A stretch of DNA of 64,000 nucleotides from Clavibacter michiganensis. Lineage in GTDB: Bacteria > Actinomycetota > Actinomycetes > Actinomycetales > Microbacteriaceae. The translations under genes and the position numbers were made by a program. Below are positions 32,413 through 44,517 of this stretch, in pieces; the stretch's first letter is position 1; every line of letters starts with the position of its first letter. The notes under the pieces are model-generated. The model did not search any database, was not told the origin of the DNA, and saw only the letters and a list, made by a program, of their open reading frames with translations. Location: NCBI RefSeq assembly GCF_021216655.1, contig NZ_CP080437.1:930001-994000 (forward strand). Reading direction: 5' to 3'.

Positions 32413-33954
32413 ATGTCGCCGGTGGATATCACCCCGGAATTCAATCCACTGCGGATCCCGTCAGACCGACGGCTGAACCGCATCGCGGGGCCGAGCAGCC
32501 TCATCATCTTCGGCGTGACGGGTGACCTGTCGCGCAAGAAGCTGATGCCGGCGGTCTACGACCTCGCCAACCGGGGGCTCCTGCCCCCCGGCTTCGCGCT
32601 CATCGGCTTCGCCCGGAGGGACTGGGAGGACCAGGACTTCGAGCAGGTCGTGTACGAGGCCGTCAAGCAGTACTCGCGCACCAAGTTCGACGAGGACGTC
32701 TGGCGCCAGCTGGCGCAGGGCATCCGCTTCGTGCAGGGCACCTTCGACGACGACGAGGCGTTCCAGACGCTGAAGGACATCACGGAGGAGCTCGACCGCG
32801 AGCGGGGCACGATGGGGAACCACGCGTTCTACCTGTCGATCCCGCCGAAGTCCTTCCCGCTGGTCACCGAGCAGCTCCGCCGCTCGGGCCTCGCGGACCA
32901 GAAGGAGGGCCACTGGCGCCGCGTCGTCATCGAGAAGCCCTTCGGGAGCGACCTCAAGACGGCACGCGAGCTCAACGCCGTCGTCGAGTCGGTCTTCCCG
33001 CCGGACTCGGTGTTCCGCATCGACCACTACCTGGGCAAGGAGACGGTCCAGAACATCCTGGCGCTGCGCTTCGCGAACCAGCTCTACGAGCCCCTGTGGA
33101 ACGCCAACTACGTGGACCACGTGCAGATCACCATGGCCGAGGACATCGGCGTGGGCGGCCGTGCCGGCTACTACGACGGCATCGGCGCGGCGCGCGACGT
33201 GATCCAGAACCACCTCCTGCAGCTCCTCGCCCTCACGGCCATGGAGGAGCCCGTCGCGTTCGACGCGTCGAGCCTCCGGGACGAGAAGGAGAAGGTGCTG
33301 TCCGCGGTGCGCCTGCCGAAGGACCTCTCCACCGCCACGGCACGCGGGCAGTACGCCGGCGGCTGGCAGGGCGGCGAGGAGGTCGTGGGCTTCCTCGACG
33401 AGGACGGCATGGACCCCGAATCCCTGACCGAGACGTACGCGGCCATGCGGCTCGACATCAACACGCGCCGCTGGTCGGGCGTGCCGTTCTACCTGCGGGC
33501 GGGCAAGCGCCTCGGGCGTCGCGTGACGGAGATCGCGGTCGTGTTCAAGCGCGCGCCGCAGAACCTGTTCGCGGAGGACCAGACGTCGGCCCTCGGGCAG
33601 AACGCGCTCGTCATCCGGGTGCAACCCGACGAGGGCGTCACCATCCGCTTCGGCTCCAAGGTGCCGGGCGCGGGGATGCAGGTGCGCGACGTCACCATGG
33701 ACTTCGGCTACGGCCACGCCTTCACCGAGGCGAGCCCGGAGGCGTACGAGCGGCTCATCCTCGATGTGCTGCTCGGCGACCCGCCGCTCTTCCCCCGCCA
33801 CCAGGAGGTCGAGCTGAGCTGGAAGATCCTGGACCCCATCGAAGAATTCTGGCGCACGCAGGGCCAGCCCGAGCAGTACCGTCCGGGCACCTGGGGGCCG
33901 GCCTCGGCCGACGAGCTCCTCGCCCGCGACGGACGGACCTGGAGGCGGCCATGA
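32413..33954 (+). CDS. zwf: Glucose-6-phosphate 1-dehydrogenase
   Basis: 513 residues from ATG 32413. FGVTGDLSRKKLMPA is the NADP Rossmann motif; RIDHYLGKETVQN holds the catalytic His and substrate Lys; EDIGVGGRAGYYDGIGA follows. It oxidises glucose-6-phosphate to the lactone, giving NADPH. The next two genes are its assembly factor and the lactonase, so the oxidative branch is complete except for 6-phosphogluconate dehydrogenase, which is not in the window. ATGA overlap with opcA. Confidence 0.97.
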   Translation: MSPVDITPEFNPLRIPSDRRLNRIAGPSSLIIFGVTGDLSRKKLMPAVYDLANRGLLPPGFALIGFARRDWEDQDFEQVVYEAVKQYSRTKFDEDVWRQLAQGIRFVQGTFDDDEAFQTLKDITEELDRERGTMGNHAFYLSIPPKSFPLVTEQLRRSGLADQKEGHWRRVVIEKPFGSDLKTARELNAVVESVFPPDSVFRIDHYLGKETVQNILALRFANQLYEPLWNANYVDHVQITMAEDIGVGGRAGYYDGIGAARDVIQNHLLQLLALTAMEEPVAFDASSLRDEKEKVLSAVRLPKDLSTATARGQYAGGWQGGEEVVGFLDEDGMDPESLTETYAAMRLDINTRRWSGVPFYLRAGKRLGRRVTEIAVVFKRAPQNLFAEDQTSALGQNALVIRVQPDEGVTIRFGSKVPGAGMQVRDVTMDFGYGHAFTEASPEAYERLILDVLLGDPPLFPRHQEVELSWKILDPIEEFWRTQGQPEQYRPGTWGPASADELLARDGRTWRRP

Positions 33955-34949
33955 GAGTCGATCTGCCGAACACCACCACCGCCAAGATCTCGAAGGCGCT
34001 CGTCAAGATCCGCGAGGAGGGCGGCGCCGTCGCCCTCGGCCGCGTCCTGACGCTCGTGATCTCCACCTCGCTCGGCAGCGAGGAGGAGGCCATCGAGGCG
34101 GCGAACGACGCCTCGCGCGAGCACCCCATGCGCGTCATCGTGATCTCCACCGAGCGCGGTGCCGCCGCGGAGACGACGACGGAGAAGGCGCGCGTCGACG
34201 CCGAGATCCGCGTGGGCGGAGACGCCGGCGCGAGCGAGGTCGTCGTGCTGCGCGTCTACGGCGCGGCCGCCGAGGACGAGGAGAGCCTGGTCACGGGCCT
34301 CCTCCTCCCCGACGCTCCCGTCGTGGCCTGGTGGCCGCACGATGCTCCCGCGGTCGTCAGCCAGTCGCCGCTCGGCCGCATCGCGCAGCGCCGCATCACG
34401 GACTCGTCCACCAGCAGCAACCCGCGCCTGGCTCTGCAGCACCTGGCGGCGACGTACGCCCCGGGCGACACGGACTTCGCCTGGACGCGCCTCACGCTCT
34501 GGCGCGCGCTGCTCGCCGCGGTGCTCGACCAGCCGCCGTACGAGCCCGTCACGCAGGTGGAGGTGTCCGGCGCCGCCGACTCCCCCAGCACCGTGCTGCT
34601 CGCCGCGTGGCTCGGGCTGCAGCTGCAGGTGCCCGTGCTGCACGAGGTCACCACGCGCGCCACCGGCTCGAGCGGGATCCACGGCGTGCGGCTCCACCGC
34701 GCGTCGGGCGTCATCGACCTCGACCGGCCGATCGCCAACGTGGCGACGCTCAAGCAGCCGAACCAGCCGACGCATGACGTGAGCCTCCCCCGGCGCAGCC
34801 TCCGCGACTGCCTGGCCGAGGAGCTGCGGCGCCTCGACCCGGACTCGCTCTACGGGGACGTGATCCGTCACGGTCTCGAGCGCTCGAACGCCGGCCACGG
34901 GTACATCCCCGCGTCCGCCACCGCACGGAAGGACTCGGGAGACCGATGA
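33951..34949 (+). CDS. opcA: Glucose-6-phosphate dehydrogenase assembly protein OpcA
   Basis: 332 residues from ATG 33951, overlapping zwf. The N-terminal 160 residues (MRVDLPNTTTAKISKAL and RVIVISTERG) and the C-terminal half with AWWPHDAP match OpcA of actinobacteria and cyanobacteria, where it activates or assembles Zwf. It has no catalytic motif of its own. pgl follows with an ATGA overlap. Confidence 0.94.
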   Translation: MRVDLPNTTTAKISKALVKIREEGGAVALGRVLTLVISTSLGSEEEAIEAANDASREHPMRVIVISTERGAAAETTTEKARVDAEIRVGGDAGASEVVVLRVYGAAAEDEESLVTGLLLPDAPVVAWWPHDAPAVVSQSPLGRIAQRRITDSSTSSNPRLALQHLAATYAPGDTDFAWTRLTLWRALLAAVLDQPPYEPVTQVEVSGAADSPSTVLLAAWLGLQLQVPVLHEVTTRATGSSGIHGVRLHRASGVIDLDRPIANVATLKQPNQPTHDVSLPRRSLRDCLAEELRRLDPDSLYGDVIRHGLERSNAGHGYIPASATARKDSGDR

Positions 34950-35716
34950 CGAACGACCGCAGGGTGCTCGTGCACCCCGACAAGAAGGCCATGACCGGCT
35001 CCGTCGCCGCGCGCTTCCTCACGAAGCTCGTCGACATCCTGGATGAGGAGGAGACCGCGAACGTCGTCCTCACCGGGGGGACGGTCGGCCCGAGCATCCT
35101 CGCGGCCGTCAACGAGTCCGCGGCGCGCGACAGCGTCGACTGGACCCGCGTGCACTTCTGGTTCGGCGACGAGCGGTGGCTGCCCCAGGGCGACCCCGAG
35201 CGCAACGACACCACGGTGCGTGCGGCCCTGCTCGATCACATCGAGCTGCCCGCGGAGAACGTCCACGCCATGGGCGCGAGCGACGCCGGCCTGAGCCTCG
35301 ACGAGGCCGTGGCCGCGTACACGGCGGAGCTCGCCGCGCACGCGAACGGCGAGACCGGACTCCCCCGGTTCGACATCACGTTCCTCGGCGTGGGGCCGGA
35401 CGGGCACGTGGCGTCGCTCTTCCCCGACAGCGAGGGCATCCGCACCATGGACGCCGCCGTGATCCCGGTGCGCAACTCGCCGAAGCCGCCGGCCGAGCGC
35501 ATCTCGCTCACGCTGCCGGTGCTGAACTCGTCGCTGCGCATCTGGATGGTGCTCGCGGGCCCCGACAAGGCGTTCGCGCTCGGCCTGGCGCTCGCGGGCG
35601 CCGACCGCACCGAGGTTCCCGTAGCGGGCATCAAGGGCCGCAAGCGCACGGTGTTCTTCATCGACCGCGAGGCTGCCGCCGACGTCCCGGAGAACCTCCG
35701 GCTGTCGTCGTACTGA
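34946..35716 (+). CDS. pgl: 6-phosphogluconolactonase
   Basis: 256 residues from ATG 34946, overlapping opcA. VVLTGGTVGPSIL is the sugar-isomerase-like phosphate loop, RVHFWFGDERWLP the conserved core, and FLGVGPDGHVASLFP the lactonase signature. It hydrolyses 6-phosphogluconolactone. It is the last gene of the operon; two hairpins follow within 175 nt. Confidence 0.95.
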   Translation: MTNDRRVLVHPDKKAMTGSVAARFLTKLVDILDEEETANVVLTGGTVGPSILAAVNESAARDSVDWTRVHFWFGDERWLPQGDPERNDTTVRAALLDHIELPAENVHAMGASDAGLSLDEAVAAYTAELAAHANGETGLPRFDITFLGVGPDGHVASLFPDSEGIRTMDAAVIPVRNSPKPPAERISLTLPVLNSSLRIWMVLAGPDKAFALGLALAGADRTEVPVAGIKGRKRTVFFIDREAAADVPENLRLSSY

Positions 35717-35746
35717 CACGGGAGCCGGCGCGGACCGGCGATCGAC

Positions 35747-35780
35747 ACGACGGGCGGGTCGTCCGGGGCCCGCCCGTCGT
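35747..35780 (+). terminator. Terminator of the pentose-phosphate operon
   Basis: Perfect 12-bp stem ACGACGGGCGGG / CCCGCCCGTCGT with a 10-nt loop, 31 nt after the pgl stop. Confidence 0.65.
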
Positions 35781-35856
35781 CGTCCCCGCGGAGACGCGAC
35801 ACGGCCGGGGACGCGCAACCGTGGGCGGTCGCACCCAGCGGGCCCCCGGAGACGCG

Positions 35857-35887
35857 GAACGCCCCCGTCCTCGGGACGGGGGCGTTC
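35857..35887. terminator. Hairpin terminator between pgl and rbpA
   Basis: A 14-bp perfect stem GAACGCCCCCGTCC / GGACGGGGGCGTTC with a 3-nt loop, 23 nt beyond the rbpA stop on the minus strand; probably ends rbpA and backs up the pgl terminator. Confidence 0.75.
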
Positions 35888-35909
35888 GACGTTCGGATGC
35901 GGTCCGGGG

Positions 35910-36278
35910 CTACTTGGTGGCCTTGACCGTGCCGCGGCGGGCGCGGAGCTGCTCGAGCGCCTCCTCGAGGAGCTGGCTCGCCTCCTCCTCGCTGCGACGC
36001 TCCTTCACGTACGCGAGGTGCGTCTTGTACGGCTCGAGCTTCGCGACCGACGGCGGGTTCGCCTTGTCGCGCCCGGCCGGGAGACCCGACTGGGGCGAGT
36101 CGATGGTGACGGGGATCTCCTCCTCCGGCAGGTTCGCCGCGAAGTGGCGCACGGTCTCGTTGCCGAGGGCGTCCCAGTACGAGATCGAGATGCGCTCCGC
36201 GTGGAAGCCGCGGTCCTGCTCGCCCATGGGGCCCGCGCCGACGCGCGAACCGCGGATGGCGCTTCCTCCTGATGCCAT
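35910..36278 (-). CDS. rbpA: RNA polymerase-binding protein RbpA
   Basis: 122 residues from ATG 36278. IRGSRVGAGPMGEQDRG near residue 8 is the basic linker signature, and PPSVAKLEPYKTHLAYVKERRS leads into the sigma-interaction domain, here described in short form: YKTHLAYVKERRS then a helical tail. RbpA binds RNA polymerase and the principal sigma factor, stabilising open complexes in actinobacteria. The zinc ligands of Streptomyces RbpA are all replaced here (see findings). It lies 11 nt after secG on the same strand. Confidence 0.93.
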   Translation of the reverse strand: MASGGSAIRGSRVGAGPMGEQDRGFHAERISISYWDALGNETVRHFAANLPEEEIPVTIDSPQSGLPAGRDKANPPSVAKLEPYKTHLAYVKERRSEEEASQLLEEALEQLRARRGTVKATK

Positions 36279-36289
36279 GTGGCTGCTCC

Positions 36290-36541
36290 CTACAATCCGG
36301 TGTCGAACTTGGTGATGAGCCCCAGGACCACGATGCACGTGACCCAGACGAGGCCGAGGATGACGGTGATGCGGTTCAGGTTCCGCTCGGCCACGCCCGA
36401 GGAGCCGAGGCTCGACGTGGTGCCGCCCCCGAACATGTCGGACAGACCGCCGCCCCGCCCCTTGTGCAGGAGGATGAGCATGGTCAGCAGGAGGCTGGTG
36501 ATTCCCAGAACCACCTGCAGGACTACCTGGAGGATTTCCAC
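36290..36541 (-). CDS. secG: Preprotein translocase subunit SecG
   Basis: 83 residues. Two transmembrane helices (about 4-22 and 58-77) flank LLHKGRGGGLSDMFGGG, the SecG cytosolic loop. It assists SecYEG protein export. A minus-strand TATAAT is 69 nt upstream. Follows the tpiA gene in the conserved gap-pgk-tpiA-secG order. Confidence 0.95.
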   Translation of the reverse strand: MEILQVVLQVVLGITSLLLTMLILLHKGRGGGLSDMFGGGTTSSLGSSGVAERNLNRITVILGLVWVTCIVVLGLITKFDTGL

Positions 36542-36609
36542 GTGCGGCCTTTCGGGTGCGCGGTGCTGTGGCCGAGACCGACCGGTGAACGGCCGATGGG
36601 CCGTTGTCG

Positions 36610-36615
36610 ATTATA
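36610..36615 (-). promoter_or_regulatory. -10 box TATAAT for secG-rbpA
   Basis: Perfect TATAAT on the minus strand 69 nt before the secG start. No TTGACA-like -35 is visible at 16-18 nt; that zone is filled by the tpiA terminator stem. Could also be a chance AT-rich tail of the terminator. Confidence 0.4.
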
Positions 36616-36645
36616 GCGGGCGGCTGAGTACGACGAGCCGCCCGC
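36616..36645 (-). terminator. Terminator of gap-pgk-tpiA
   Basis: Perfect 10-bp stem GCGGGCGGCT / AGCCGCCCGC with a 10-nt loop, 39 nt beyond the tpiA stop, immediately followed on the minus strand by TATAAT. Confidence 0.65.
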
Positions 36646-36683
36646 GCCCGGATGGACGCGAGCGGCTCGGGGGTATGCGCGGA

Positions 36684-37487
36684 TCAGACGCCGACGTGCG
36701 AGCGGAACCGCGCGATCGCGGAGAACTCCTGCACGTCGAGGCTCGCACCGCCGACGAGGGCTCCGTCGACGTCCGGCTCTCGGAGGAAGCCCGCGATGTT
36801 GCCGGACTTGACCGAGCCGCCGTAGAGGATGCGCGTGGCCTTCGCGGCCTCGTCGCCCAGGAGCTCGGCGACGACCGCGCGGAGCGGGGAGGCGACCTGC
36901 TGGGCCTGCTCCGGCGTCGCGGCCTGGCCGGACCCGATGGCCCACACGGGCTCGTAGGCGACGACCACGTCGGCGCCCTTCGGCAGGCCCTGGAGCGCGA
37001 CGCGCAGCTGGGCCACGGGGACGGCGCTGGCGCCGTGCTCCTCGAGGTCAGCGGCCGTCTCGCCCACGCAGATCACCGGGACGATGCCATGCTTCACCGC
37101 GGCAGCTGACTTGGCGGCCACCTGCTCGTCGGTCTCGCCGTGCAGCGTGCGCCGCTCGGAGTGGCCGACGATGACGTACCGGCAGGCGAGCTGCGCCAGG
37201 AACGCCGCGGAGATCTCCCCCGTGTACGCGCCCGACTCGTGCTCGGAGACGTCCTGGGCGCCGTAGGCCAGCTCGAGCTTGTCGGCCGAGACGAGCGTCT
37301 GCACGCTGCGGATGTCGGTGGCCGGCGGGAAGACCGCGACCTCCGCCTCCGCGTAGTCGTGCTTGGCGTCCTTGAGGCTCCACGCGAGCTTCTGGACGAA
37401 CGCGATGGCCTGGAGGTGGTCCAGGTTCATCTTCCAGTTGCCCGCGATGAGGGGCGTGCGCCCCTGCGGGCGATCGGTCACTGCCAT
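36684..37487 (-). CDS. tpiA: Triosephosphate isomerase
   Basis: 267 residues from ATG 37487, overlapping the pgk stop by 10 nt. Active-site Lys in AGNWKMN, His in VIVGHSERR, Glu in [11 protein letters not shown] and the phosphate loop YGGSV are present. It interconverts dihydroxyacetone phosphate and glyceraldehyde-3-phosphate. Third gene of gap-pgk-tpiA. Confidence 0.97.
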   Translation of the reverse strand: MAVTDRPQGRTPLIAGNWKMNLDHLQAIAFVQKLAWSLKDAKHDYAEAEVAVFPPATDIRSVQTLVSADKLELAYGAQDVSEHESGAYTGEISAAFLAQLACRYVIVGHSERRTLHGETDEQVAAKSAAAVKHGIVPVICVGETAADLEEHGASAVPVAQLRVALQGLPKGADVVVAYEPVWAIGSGQAATPEQAQQVASPLRAVVAELLGDEAAKATRILYGGSVKSGNIAGFLREPDVDGALVGGASLDVQEFSAIARFRSHVGV

Positions 37488-38692
37488 CCGAGGACCTCCA
37501 GTCCCGGCAGGCGCTTCCCCTCCAGGAACTCGAGGCTCGCGCCGCCTCCGGTCGAGATGTGACCGAAGCGGTCATCATCGAATCCGAGCGCGCGGACGGC
37601 CGCGGCGCTGTCGCCGCCGCCGACCACGGAGAGCCCCTCGACGCGCGTGAGCGCATCCGCGACCGTCTTCGTGCCGGCCGCGAACGGCTCCAGCTCGAAG
37701 ACGCCCATGGGCCCGTTCCAGAACACCGTGGTCGAGCCGCGGATGATCGTCGCGAACGCGTCGGCGGTCTCGGGGCCGATGTCGAGCCCGAGCCCCTTCG
37801 CGCCCGCCGGCGTGCCCTCGATGGCGTCGGCCCGCGTCACCTCGTGGGCGGCGTCGGCGGAGAACCCGTCGGCGACGACCACGTCGGTGGGGAGCACGAT
37901 CTTCACGCCGCGCTCCTCGGCCTCGGCCAGGTAGCCCTTGACGGTCTCGACCTGGTCCTCCTCGAGGAGGCTCGCGCCCACCTCGTGGCCCTGGGCCTTG
38001 AGGAACGTGAAGAGCATCCCGCCGCCGATGAGCAGCGAGTCGACGCGCGGCAGCAGGTGCCCGATGACGCCGAGCTTGTCCGACACCTTGGATCCGCCGA
38101 GGACGACCGTGTACGGCCGCTCCGGGTTCTCCGTCAGGCTGTCGAGGACCTCGAGCTCGCTGGCGATGAGCGAACCGGCGGCGCTGGGGAGCGCCGACGC
38201 GAGCTCGAACACGCTGGCCTGCTTGCGGTGCACGACGCCGAAGCCGTCGGACACGAACACGTCCCCGAGCTCGGCGAGCGACTCCGCGAATCCGCGGCGG
38301 ACGGCCTCGTCCTTGCTCGTCTCCTCCGCGTGGAAGCGGAGGTTCTCGAGCACGACGACGTCGCCGTCGCCGAGCGCCTCGACGGCCGCGCGGGCGGAGT
38401 CGCCCACGGTGTCGCTCGCGAAGGCCACGTCCGTCCCGAGCAGCTCGCCGAGGCGGGCCGCGACGGGACGCAGGCTGTACTTGTCATCCGGCGTGCCGTC
38501 GGGACGGCCGAGGTGCGAGATCACGACGACGCGGGCGCCGGCCTCGCGGAGACCCGTGAGGGTCCCCAGCGAGGCGCGGATGCGCCCGTCGTCGCCGATG
38601 ACGCCGTCCTTCAGGGGGACGTTGAGGTCGCAGCGCACGATGACGCGGCGGCCCCGGAGATCCCCGAGGGAGTCGATGGTGCGGAGTGCCAC
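37478..38692 (-). CDS. pgk: Phosphoglycerate kinase
   Basis: 404 residues from ATG 38692, 6 nt after gap. [15 protein letters not shown] binds substrate; [11 protein letters not shown] holds the basic patch; [12 protein letters not shown] and [15 protein letters not shown] bind nucleotide. Makes ATP from 1,3-bisphosphoglycerate. Confidence 0.97.
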   Translation of the reverse strand: MALRTIDSLGDLRGRRVIVRCDLNVPLKDGVIGDDGRIRASLGTLTGLREAGARVVVISHLGRPDGTPDDKYSLRPVAARLGELLGTDVAFASDTVGDSARAAVEALGDGDVVVLENLRFHAEETSKDEAVRRGFAESLAELGDVFVSDGFGVVHRKQASVFELASALPSAAGSLIASELEVLDSLTENPERPYTVVLGGSKVSDKLGVIGHLLPRVDSLLIGGGMLFTFLKAQGHEVGASLLEEDQVETVKGYLAEAEERGVKIVLPTDVVVADGFSADAAHEVTRADAIEGTPAGAKGLGLDIGPETADAFATIIRGSTTVFWNGPMGVFELEPFAAGTKTVADALTRVEGLSVVGGGDSAAAVRALGFDDDRFGHISTGGGASLEFLEGKRLPGLEVLGWQ

Positions 38693-38698
38693 GGCCGG

Positions 38699-40460
<1,762 letters not shown>

Positions 40461-40491
40461 AGGTGTATCTCCTCTTCATTGCCCGGGGGCT

Positions 40492-40508
40492 CCCGGCCAG
40501 AGGCCGGG
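40492..40508 (-). other. Hairpin in the sodA leader
   Basis: CCCGGCC / GGCCGGG with a 3-nt loop, 31 nt before the sodA ATG. It would lie in the 5'UTR if TAGACT (40530-40525, minus) is the -10 box. Could affect mRNA stability; weak. Confidence 0.3.
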
Positions 40509-40628
40509 GGTGGGTGACGGATCGAGTCTAGTCCGGCGGCCCTCCGCGCCACCTGGCCGGATGACGCCCGGCGTCGGGCGGATCACCGCGCGTCGCGGCG
40601 TTCGCGCGGGCGACGTACGCGTCGTGGA

Positions 40629-41609
40629 TCAGACGTCGTCGAGGTCGGCGGGGAGGTTGGCGTCGGTGCCGGGGAGGCCCTCGTCGACGGCCTTCTTGTC
40701 GGCCATGGCCAGGAGGCGGCGGATGCGGCCGGCGACGGCGTCCTTCGTCATGGGCGGATCCGCGTGGTGGCCCAGCTCGTCGAGGCTGGAGTCCCGGAAG
40801 CGCAGGCGGAGGTCGCCCGCGTACTTGAGGTGCTCGGGGATGTCCGGGCCGAGGATCTCCATGGCCCGCTCGACGCGCGCGCACGCGGCGACGGCGGCCT
40901 GGGCGGATCGGCGGAGGTTCGCGTCGTCGAAGTTCACGAGGCGGTTCGCGGTGGCGCGCACCTCGCGGCGCTGGCGCATCTCCTCCCAGTTGACGACCGT
41001 GCCCTGCGCGCCCATGACGCGGAGCATCTGCCCGATGGCGTCGCCGTCGCGGATGACGACGCGGTGGACGCCGCGCACCTCGCGCGCCTTGGCGCTGACG
41101 TCGAGGCGGCCGGCGGCGCCGACGAGCGCCATCGCCGCCTCGTTGCCGGGGCAGGTGACCTCGAGCGCGGCCGAGCGGCCGGGATCCGTGAGAGTGCCCG
41201 CGGCCAGGAAAGCTCCCCGCCAGACGGCGGCGATCTCCTCGCGCGAGCCCGTGGTGAGCCGGTTCGGCAGGCCGCGGATGGGGCGGCGCCGCGCGTCGAG
41301 CAGGCCGGTCTGGCGGGCGAGGGTCTCGCCGCCCTCCATCACGCGGACCAGGTAGTGGGTGGCGCGGCGCATGCCGGATGCGGGGATGACCGAGATGTCG
41401 CTGCGCACCCCGTAGAGCTCGGCCAGGTCCTTGCGGACGCGACGGGCGAGGAGCGGGGTGTCGAGCTCGGACTCGACCGCGATGCGGTTCGAGATGAGGT
41501 GCAGCCCACCCGAGAAGCGCAGGATGGTGGCCAGCTCGGCGGCCCTCACCGTGGTCTTGCTGACCTCGACGCGTGACAGTTCTTCCTTGACGTCCGAGGT
41601 CAGAGGCAA
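40629..41609 (-). CDS. whiA: Sporulation/cell-division regulator WhiA
   Basis: 326 residues from TTG 41609. [14 protein letters not shown] starts the LAGLIDADG-like domain; [17 protein letters not shown] WRGAFLAAG and GGQGTV-like [13 protein letters not shown] are WhiA features; the C-terminus has a helix-turn-helix (about 235-300). WhiA activates division genes in Streptomyces. It follows rapZ by 29 nt; yvcK, normally between them, is missing. Confidence 0.94.
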   Translation of the reverse strand: MPLTSDVKEELSRVEVSKTTVRAAELATILRFSGGLHLISNRIAVESELDTPLLARRVRKDLAELYGVRSDISVIPASGMRRATHYLVRVMEGGETLARQTGLLDARRRPIRGLPNRLTTGSREEIAAVWRGAFLAAGTLTDPGRSAALEVTCPGNEAAMALVGAAGRLDVSAKAREVRGVHRVVIRDGDAIGQMLRVMGAQGTVVNWEEMRQRREVRATANRLVNFDDANLRRSAQAAVAACARVERAMEILGPDIPEHLKYAGDLRLRFRDSSLDELGHHADPPMTKDAVAGRIRRLLAMADKKAVDEGLPGTDANLPADLDDV

Positions 41610-41616
41610 ATGCTTA

Positions 41617-41621
41617 CTCCC
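41617..41621 (-). promoter_or_regulatory. Ribosome binding site GGGAG supporting the whiA TTG start
   Basis: GGGAG on the minus strand ends 7 nt before TTG 41609; no ATG or GTG in frame lies nearby, so TTG is used. Confidence 0.65.
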
Positions 41622-41638
41622 TTGATGAGATGGGTGCC

Positions 41639-42514
41639 CTACTCCCGGCCGAGGTCGCGGTGCTTGGTGCTGACAGCGACGCCGGGAAGGGCGCGGAGGA
41701 GGCTGGAGAGCTCCTCGGAGACGGCGACCGAGCGGTGCTTGCCGCCGGTACAGCCGATAGCGATCGTAGCGTGTCTCTTGTTCTCCCGCTGGTACCCCGC
41801 GAGCACCGGGGCGAGGGCCCGGGCGTACGCGTGGACGAACTCCTCCGCCCCCTCCTGGCCCAGCACATAGTCGCTGACGGCCTTGTCGCGACCCGTGAGC
41901 GGGCGGAGCTCCGGGGTCCAGAACGGGTTCGGGAGGAACCGCATGTCGGCCACCATGTCGGCGTCCGCCGGGGTGCCGTACTTGAACCCGAAGCTCATCA
42001 CCGTGACGCGCACGCCGGCGTCGTCCGCGCCGCTGAACTGCTCGGTGATGGTGGTGGCGAGCTGGTGGATGTTGAGCTCGGAGGTGTCGATGACGAGGTC
42101 GCTCGCCTCCCGGATCTCGATCATGCGGGCGCGCTCGGCCGCGATGCCGTCGAGCAGCGTGCCGTTGCCCTGGAGCGGATGCGGGCGGCGCACCTGCTCG
42201 AACCGACGGACGAGCGCCGCGTCGGTGGCCTCGAGGAACAGGACCCGCAGGCGCGGCCCGGTGCCGAAGGTCTGCAGGATGTCGCGCAGCTCGGAGAAGA
42301 AGTCGCCGCCGCGGACGTCGACCACGGCCGCGATCTTCGGCAGCGACGTGCCTGCGCGGCCGGCCAGCTCCACGAGCGGCTTGAGCATCTGCGGCGGGAG
42401 GTTGTCGACCACGTACCAGCCGAGGTCCTCCAGCGCGTTGCCGACGGTGGAGCGGCCCGCGCCGGACATCCCCGTCACGATCATGACGTCCTGCTGGGGG
42501 ATCTCCACGCTCAT
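41639..42514 (-). CDS. rapZ: RNase adapter / nucleotide-binding protein RapZ (YvcJ)
   Basis: 291 residues from ATG 42514. Walker [21 protein letters not shown] and VDVRGGDFF are family motifs; the C-terminal half has [21 protein letters not shown] and [12 protein letters not shown]. coli RapZ guides RNase E to GlmZ; in Gram-positives it is a GTP/ATP-binding protein with unclear role. It lies between uvrC and whiA as in most actinobacteria. Confidence 0.95.
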   Translation of the reverse strand: MSVEIPQQDVMIVTGMSGAGRSTVGNALEDLGWYVVDNLPPQMLKPLVELAGRAGTSLPKIAAVVDVRGGDFFSELRDILQTFGTGPRLRVLFLEATDAALVRRFEQVRRPHPLQGNGTLLDGIAAERARMIEIREASDLVIDTSELNIHQLATTITEQFSGADDAGVRVTVMSFGFKYGTPADADMVADMRFLPNPFWTPELRPLTGRDKAVSDYVLGQEGAEEFVHAYARALAPVLAGYQRENKRHATIAIGCTGGKHRSVAVSEELSSLLRALPGVAVSTKHRDLGRE

Positions 42515-42589
42515 GCGGGCATGCACCTCTCGTCGCGCTGTCGGTGGATCCAGTCTAGGCGCGACCCGCGACACGCCACCTGGCGGTGG

Positions 42590-44517
42590 TCACGAACGGA
42601 GCCGCTCGTAGACGGCCCGCGCGAGCGTCGGCCCGATGGTGCGGACGGCCGCGATCTCCTCGACCTCCGCCTGCTTGAGCTTCGCCACGGACCCGAACTG
42701 CTGCAGCAGCCGCTGCACGCGCGACGGCCCGAGCCCCGGGATCTCGTTGAGCACCGACGTGATGTCGCGCTTCCGGCGGGCCCGCTGGTGCGTGATGGCG
42801 AACCGATGGGCCTCGTCGCGGATGCGCTGGATGAGGAAGAGCGCGTCGCTGTTGCGCGGCAGGATGATCGGGTAGTCGGAGTCCGGCAGCCAGATCTCCT
42901 CGAGGCGCTTGGCGATGCCGGCGAGCTGGATCCCCGTCACCCCCGACTCCTCGAGCGCCCGCTGCGCCGCGGCCACCTGCGGCTGGCCGCCGTCGACGAT
43001 GAGCAGGTTGGGGCTGTACGAGAACTTGTTGACCGGCGGCGCCTCGCCGAGCTCGGGCGGCGCCGCATCCGCCGGCACCTCCGCCTCCTTGCCGAGGTAC
43101 GCGAGCCGACGCGTGATGACCTGGTGGATCGACTCGGTGTCGTCCGTGGAGTCGGCGATGTTGAAGCGGCGGTACTGGTCCTTGCGCGGCAGGCCGTCCT
43201 CGAACACGACCATGGACGCGACGATGTTGGTGCCGCTGAGGTGCGAGACGTCGTAGCACTCCATCCGCAACGGGGCGTCGGGCATGCCCAGCGCCTCTTG
43301 TATGTCGGCGAGGGCCTTCGAGCGCGTGGTGAAGTCGGAGCTGCGGCGCGTCTTGTAGAGCATGAGCGCGTTCTGCGCGTTCGTGGCGGCGGTGTGCGCG
43401 AGCGCGGCCTTGTCGCCGCGCTGGGCGACGCGGAGGTCGACCTGCCAGGAGCTCGGCCGGCCGCGGCGCACGGTGCCGTCGTCCTCCCCCGCGGCGCGCC
43501 GCTGGCTGAGCCAGAGCTCGAGCTCGGCGGCGTCGGCCGGCAGCTCGGGGACGAGGACCTCGCGCGGTGGGTGCGCCTCGTCCTCGTAGGCGTTGTGGAG
43601 CACGGTCTCGACGAGCTCGCCGATGCCGATGTCGAGCTCCTTGTCGACGACCCAGGTGCGCGTCCCCCGGATGCGTCCGCCGCGGACCATGAACTGCTGC
43701 ACGGCCGCGGCGAGCTCGTCCGCCGCGATGCCGAAGACGTCGGCGTCGACCCGGTCGTCGAACACGACGGCGGTCTTGGAGAGGGCGGCCTCGAGCGCGC
43801 CGATGTCATCGCGGTGCCGTGCGGCCGCCTCGTAGTCCATCTCCGCCGCGGCGTCCTTCATGCGCTGCGTGAGCTGGCCCACGTACTTCGAGTCGTTGCC
43901 CGCCATGAAGCTCACGAAGTCGTCCGCGATCTCGCGGTGCTCCTCGTCGGAGACGCGGCCGACGCACGGGGCGGCGCAGCGGCCGATGTCGCCGAGCAGG
44001 CACGGGCGGTTCGTCTGGCGGGCGCGCTTGAACGTGCTCTCGGAGCAGGACCGCATCGGGAACACCTTCAGCAGGTGGTCTACCGTCTCGCGGATGGCCC
44101 AGACCTTGGTGTAGGGACCGAAGTACTTGGCGCCGCGGATCTTGCGGTTGCGCGTGACCATGACCCGTGGATAGTCCTCGCCGAGCGTCACGGCCAGGTA
44201 GGGGTACGACTTGTCGTCCCGGAACTTGACGTTGAACGGCGGGTCGAACTCCTTGATCCACGTGAACTCGAGCTGCAGCGCCTCGAACTCGCTGCCGACG
44301 ACGGTCCACTCGACGCCGGCCGCCGACGTGACCATCCGACGCGTGCGCTCGTGCAGGCTCTCCAGGGGTGCGAAGTAGTTGGCGAGCCGGGCGCGGAGGT
44401 TGTTCGCCTTTCCCACGTAGAGCACGCGGTCCGCGGCGTCGCGGAAGCGGTACACGCCCGGCGACGTGGGGATCTCCCCCGCAGCCGGGCGGTAGCCGAC
44501 GGTGTCGGTGCGGGCCA

